Part shown: positions 59,486 through 64,000 of the stretch, piece after piece | Layout of the letters: each line of letters starts with the position of its first letter | How positions within the stretch are numbered: the stretch's first letter is position 1 | DNA from: Ischnura elegans | Lineage: Eukaryota; Arthropoda; Insecta; Odonata; Coenagrionidae | DNA: 64,000 nucleotides | Assembly (NCBI RefSeq): GCF_921293095.1 | Contig: NC_060253.1 | Location: forward strand, 72,019,992 to 72,083,991 | Direction: 5' to 3' | Program-made: the position numbers and the translations under genes | The notes under the pieces: generated by a model | Told to the model about the DNA's origin: nothing | The model's database searches: none | What the model saw: the letters and a program-made list of their open reading frames with translations, nothing else

Positions 59486-60448
59486 AAAGGCCGTCTCCAG
59501 CTGGTTACGCCCATCTACCCGCTGTCCTACTATCAGATTTCAGTCATTAAACTCGCGGCGGAATTGCTTGTGTCAGTACATATTTTGCAAAGAGCCTTTT
59601 TATTGAGGGTAAGAGTTTCCGTTAATAGTATTTTCAGTGATTATTTAGCGCAATTGGGTGTCAACCCATTAAAACAAGGGTTCGATCAGGTCGTAATACG
59701 TTTAGCCTTTGCCCTGGTTTTACCTTTATTTTCGCCGTTTGCATTGTTGTCATGCCTAGAAAATTTGTACTTATGTTACTGAAGGTTTCGAAAATCAATA
59801 TCACCTATCCGAAAATTACCAACATTCTTCGCTTACCAAAAAAACGAAGAAATTTTACCACATCTCCTTATGGGAAAACGGAGTATTTACACCGAAAATG
59901 GCGGACGTCGTGGTTGCCATAGTGGAAGCCTATGCGACGACTCGACATGATGAGAGAGTAGTGTTGAGAGAGCAATCTAGAGGACTCTGATTCTTTCCAT
60001 TATCTTCGACCACACGCTTCATCATGCGACTCGAGTAGGTCACAGTCACTGTTGAGAGGAAAAAGTAAACTTTTCTTGGTAACTTGGTGGGCTCCAATTC
60101 CAGTGTGGGATTTAATGCATATTTCATGACGGTCTATTAAGAAAATACCTCTTAATTAAAGCTTTAGAGATCAGTCAGTAATGGCCAGTAAAAGTTTTAA
60201 CGGAAATATACCGCTAGTTATTTTTTGGTAAATCCGACGTCTCCTAACCCTACGCATGTCATTACTTTATAAAAATAAGTTTTCACGCCGTTTCTTTAAT
60301 GCATCGCTTGATTTTCCTCTTTGCACAAAAAATGAACCCGTATCCTAGAACAGTAGGCAACTTTATGCATCCTGAATAGTAGAACGGACGTATATAAGGG
60401 GGAAGCCCGACTCCCTCGAAATTAAGAAAAATCGTACGGTAACCTCAT
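59486..60448. other. Intergenic, no gene recognised
   Basis: A Kozak-like AAAATGGCGGACGTCG at about 59898 opens a 30-codon frame (MADVVVAIVEAYATTRHDER...) in a small CpG-rich patch; no good donor follows. Nothing else seen. Confidence 0.3.
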
Positions 60449-60693
60449 CAAGGGCGTACCCAGGATCACAACTAGGGGGAGGGCAAGCCATGGAATTTAT
60501 GAGATTATTTCCTTGAAAAAATAGTTTTATTTTAGTTACATATCTTATGCTAGTATATATATTTTTGTGGGTTTAAAGAAAATTTGTTGAATACTTTCGT
60601 TTCAATTCAGTACTGATTTTGCTAAAAGACTTAAGCTATTTTTGCTTCTAGTGGGGGCAGCTGCCCCTCCCCCCCTGCCTGGGTACGCTCATG
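60449..60693. mobile_element. hAT-like H3 element, 245 bp
   Basis: Ends CAAGGGCGTACCCAGGATC and CTGGGTACGCTCATG. Flanks AACCTCAT and AATCTAAT match at 6 of 8 bases. The body is the inverse of 39858-40105. Confidence 0.7.
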
Positions 60694-62390
60694 AATCTAA
60701 TTTTATATATATTGAATCATGTGCAAGGGCATGTCCACAGGTGGCAGAGATACTCTGTCGTATTCATTATTATTTGAATGCATTTTTAGATAAAATATTA
60801 TTTGGCGCAGGGACAGGAACAGGTTTAAAGGGGTGACTGGTGCCATGACCCCTCCCAAAATTTTATCTAAAATTTTAATCTTTATGAATTTAATAGTTAT
60901 TTTTTCCTTAAATGCCTAAAATTGTTCAATTTCATGTTGTTAAGAATAAATGGAGTTATATGTACCAAAGAACTAGAGACAAAAGAGAACAGTGGAACCC
61001 CGTACGCCAAAGAAGGACCAGGTGAATACACCACATCATAAGATAGTGATTAATAAATAAATATAATGGAGAGACAAATGGAAGGAAAATTTTTCCATGG
61101 AAGATCGAGAGATAAGTATTTCTGGCAGAAAATGAAGGACACAAGAAAACACGCCAGGGAACTGAAGGTACAAGTTCAAGAGGAGCATAGTCACTTTGTA
61201 AGTTAGGCAATAAAAGGAGACAGGAATAAGAATGAATACTGAAGCAAATGTGTACTAAAGAATTAATTAATTTAATTTAACCTTAAGGTTAAAGGACTGA
61301 GTAGCTTGAAAAACTTCAAGATGAATGCAGTAACTCATGCTTTTTTCACCCAGGGGCAGTGGCAGGAAGGAGCTAATCATTCTCAGTTCCCAAATTTGAG
61401 AATATTCCTGCACTCTATCTTCAAAAAAATGTATATTATCTTAAATTTTCCCACTTCAGAGTGTAGAAAAACCTGCCAGAAGAGGCCAGAACTGGGGAAA
61501 AATAAAGAGTAAAATAAGAAAGATGACCATTGAATGGAAATGGATATTTTGGCAGGTTTTGCTGTATTTTTAGCTTGGGTAAATTTTTAATTTCACATTG
61601 TGTCAAAAGTACTTGAACTCTCTTGATCCCCTAGGCAAGTTCTTAGGGCCACCATGACTTTGGCCCTAGGCTTGATTGATTGGTGACTTCAAGGCTCGCT
61701 CTTAATCAAGCCTAAGATGCATTAATTCCTCACATTCATGGAAATAAGTTACTTTTCTTGGGGTACCTTCAATTTATCACAACATTCTTAATGAAAATTT
61801 CACTGTATGAATTTCAGTAGGGTACGTCCAATCCCCTCACTCAGATTTAAATGCTCAATCAAACCTGGTCCATTGTCCAGGGCTTTACCCACTTAGCCTC
61901 TGCATCTTACATGAATGTTATTTTGGAGACTTAAGTGTGGGGCACCAACTTTAGAAACTATAATATGTCACGATAATTGTTATATGTGACAATAAGCAAC
62001 GTTAAACATTGTAGAAGGTGTTTTCAATTAATATGAACAATTCCTCTCTCTCAGAGAAAAGAGCCTCAATACGAAGATGGATACATCTTTTTTAAACTAA
62101 TACCTGTAGAAAAAGTGTTTGCATGAAAAATAAACATGGAAAATATTAAGAATCAAACAATTAAAAATTTAAAAAATAATCACCATGTACGTCATCTACT
62201 CTTCTCACTTGAAAAAGATGGGCTGCGTCCCATCGAAAATTCGAAGTAACTATTCCCCGAAAGTTCCCTCCTTTCATTTTTTCTGTATAACTGTTTCTAT
62301 ATGCCCACCCCAGGGCAAGAAGTTTAATTTATCTAAAAAAGATATATTCATATATGTATATATATAAACACTGGATATAAGAATAGCCTG
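60694..62390. other. Intergenic, no gene recognised
   Basis: AT-rich. A degenerate tRNA-like stretch lies on the minus strand around 61850-61905 and a TA-rich microsatellite at 62346-62366. Confidence 0.35.
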
Positions 62391-62475
62391 TATAGCTCCG
62401 TGGCCTGAGCATCTGCCTGGAAAGCAGATGGTCTGTGTTTCGATTCCCGGTCGAGGTGAAATTTTTCTTAGTGTT
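62391..62475 (+). mobile_element. tRNA-headed SINE
   Basis: TAGCTCCGTGGCCTGAGCAT gives a D-arm and A-box, TCTGC-CTGGAAA-GCAGA a perfect anticodon arm with loop triplet GGA, and GTGTTTCGATTCCCGGTC a T-arm and B-box. The acceptor arm does not pair, and the sequence continues GAGGTGAAATTTTTCTTAG like the SINE pieces at 6240 and 48893, so it is read as a SINE head and not a tRNA gene. Confidence 0.6.
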
Positions 62476-62661
62476 TTTGGCTTTCATACCATCTCCACCC
62501 CACCACTGTGTCATCATCATGTGTTCCATTATCACTTTTGTGACCTCAGAATCTCAACAGCTCACAGCCTTTCTTCCCTTTGACATCTATGGTACATTCT
62601 TCCTCTCCACCATATTAGTACATAAGTATGCTTCAGCATTCAAAGAGAGAGTATAAGACAA

Positions 62662-62900
62662 CAGTGGCATAGTCAGGAATTTTGTTCAGGGGGGATCCAA
62701 AACCGGGGGAGGGGGGAATTTTTTAAAAACAGTGTACTAAATAATGGGGTTTAAACTAATTTAAACTCTTTTCGTACTCGAAAAAACTTCATTTATTAAA
62801 AAAATAATTTTGTAAATTCTTGATTTAAAAAAAATATTTTTTTTTAATGAACGAAAATAATTGTGTTTTTCTATTTTTATATGGCCGGGGGGAGGGCCAT
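62662..62900. mobile_element. Left part of a hAT-like MITE
   Basis: CAGTGGCATAGTCAGGAATTTTG at 62662 is the usual tip, followed by a G-rich run and AT-rich body; GGCCGGGGGGAGGG at about 62883 marks the right subterminal part. The right tip is missing. Confidence 0.5.
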
Positions 62901-64000
62901 TGTCAGGCATCAGGTTATTTTCATGCTGCTCGAATGGCAGTTCATACAACAATAAATGCCTTGATAATCTCAAAAAATTCTATAAGACTTAAAAGATGAT
63001 CATTTAAAGTTTTCTTGAAGCTTACTGGCCTTATTCAGATGGAGTGTGTCTTCCATTTAAGGCTAATGATGACCTTAGTTGTCCTCCCTGTGCAGCATGG
63101 ATGAACGGACCTTCACCTAGATATATTTGTTCACTTGAGTGAACTGATGGTTCAATGATTTATGCACAGAGCAATTTAAAGTGGGTTTCTCACCACGCAT
63201 AATTTTCATGTGTTTGTACCTTTAAATGCCTACCTAGCTAGCAGAGCAGAAATAAGCTCCATTAAGTGCCTGGCAGCTGGGTACACAAGTACTATAGGGT
63301 TGGAATTTATTTTGGCAGTGAAATGTAACCACTTGGGATTTAAATCCGGTGGCTGAAGGTTAACCATAACATGAAGCCAGTGATTTGAACATTATACCTA
63401 CACGCTCCACTACTAAGACCCATTTCAAGTTGCATGGATGTGAATTGGGATCCAATTTTTCATTTCAAATACTCTCCCAGTAAACTAGAAGTCACACTTT
63501 GATTAAGTATAATGCCAGGAAATACAAGTTTATGCAACTCCTACCTTTTCAACTACTTAACCAAAACTTTTGGCTGCTTCTAATCCCAAGATTGTACGTT
63601 AGAAAGAGAGTTAAGGGTCAGGAATATGCTCAATCATAAGCAAGCATAACTGTGGTAAATTTTTAATTATTTATTTTGAAAATGCACAATAATCAAAAAA
63701 TAACTCAGGCTGCTTTTCCTAGCTTGCCTTGCAAAAAGTGGTCATTGTATCAGGAGTCACTAAGTGGAAGCAATGCATTTGGTTAAGAATGAGAGCAATA
63801 TCAAACTAGTACACGTGGGAGTATGATATTAGGTGAATGGAGATCTAAAATAAGGGAGTAGCTCAGGCAGAGCTGATCATTGATCAAGACTTCTGCATTG
63901 CTCATACACCATTTTCTTCTTGCTCCCTGGGTCAGACCTTATCCTTCAAATAGTAGCAATTTAAGTTGAAATGGGAATGGGTAAGACATGTATCTCTAGG
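62901..64000. other. Intergenic, no gene recognised
   Basis: AT-rich sequence to the end of the window. A weak tRNA-like patch on the minus strand lies near 63330-63415. Confidence 0.35.

Noticed and set aside
59898-59990. Kozak-like ATG with MADVVVAIVEAYATTRHDER
   Set aside because: Only 30 codons, no plausible splice donor and no recognised family.
62391-62462. Possible functional tRNA-Ser (anticodon GGA)
   Set aside because: The D, anticodon and T arms are good, but the acceptor stem does not pair, there is no T-run terminator close behind, and the downstream sequence matches SINE fragments elsewhere.
1-64000. CRISPR arrays, operons, riboswitches or prophage-like modules
   Set aside because: No regularly spaced direct repeats and no prokaryotic gene organisation; spliced metazoan genes show this is animal nuclear DNA.

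Overview
The window is animal nuclear DNA, most likely from an arthropod and probably an insect. It carries two intron-split housekeeping genes, introns that are A-rich on the + strand (T-rich on the transcribed strand), and dense non-autonomous DNA transposons and tRNA-derived SINEs. There is no bacterial-style gene packing, no operon, no CRISPR array and no ribosome-binding-site signal. The species cannot be named from what is visible.

Layout. (1) 1-16.4 kb, minus strand: a complete ATAD3 (belphegor-type) mitochondrial AAA+ ATPase gene. It has 11 coding exons that sum to exactly 621 codons. The last exon lies beyond a 5 kb intron filled with a nested repeat block that includes a PIF/Harbinger-like MITE with a TTA target duplication. 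(2) 16.4-19.3 kb: a spacer with a 663-bp inverted-repeat element (called family TRH here). (3) 19.3-27.5 kb, minus strand: a complete 6-phosphogluconate dehydrogenase gene (Pgd) in 9 coding exons totalling 484 codons, the first contributing only 11 coding bases. (4) 27.5-49.6 kb: repeat-dominated intergenic DNA. It holds hAT-like MITEs with readable 8-bp target duplications, a 2.2 kb transposon with 576-577-bp terminal inverted repeats and a decayed transposase, two more TRH copies, a tRNA-derived SINE and a three-level nest of insertions at 46.9-47.7 kb. (5) 49.7-53.7 kb: a CpG-richer stretch, then a 2.3 kb minus-strand segment with inverted ends that encodes pieces of a THAP-type DNA-binding domain and unrecognised ORFs. 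(6) 53.7-58.8 kb: AT-rich, T-biased, nearly repeat-free sequence that looks like intron or long UTR of a + strand transcript, with one possible exon. (7) 58.8-64 kb: more MITEs and a tRNA-headed repeat.

The two genes point the same way but have separate jobs: ATAD3 acts in mitochondrial inner-membrane and nucleoid organisation, Pgd in the cytosolic oxidative pentose phosphate pathway. Nothing seen suggests co-transcription. All exon joins were worked out by hand from GT/AG sites, reading frame and family knowledge. Transposon family names rest on TIR and TSD patterns, not on database searches. No novel defence-like or metabolic system was found; the most unusual content is the transposon archaeology and the decayed THAP-bearing segment.
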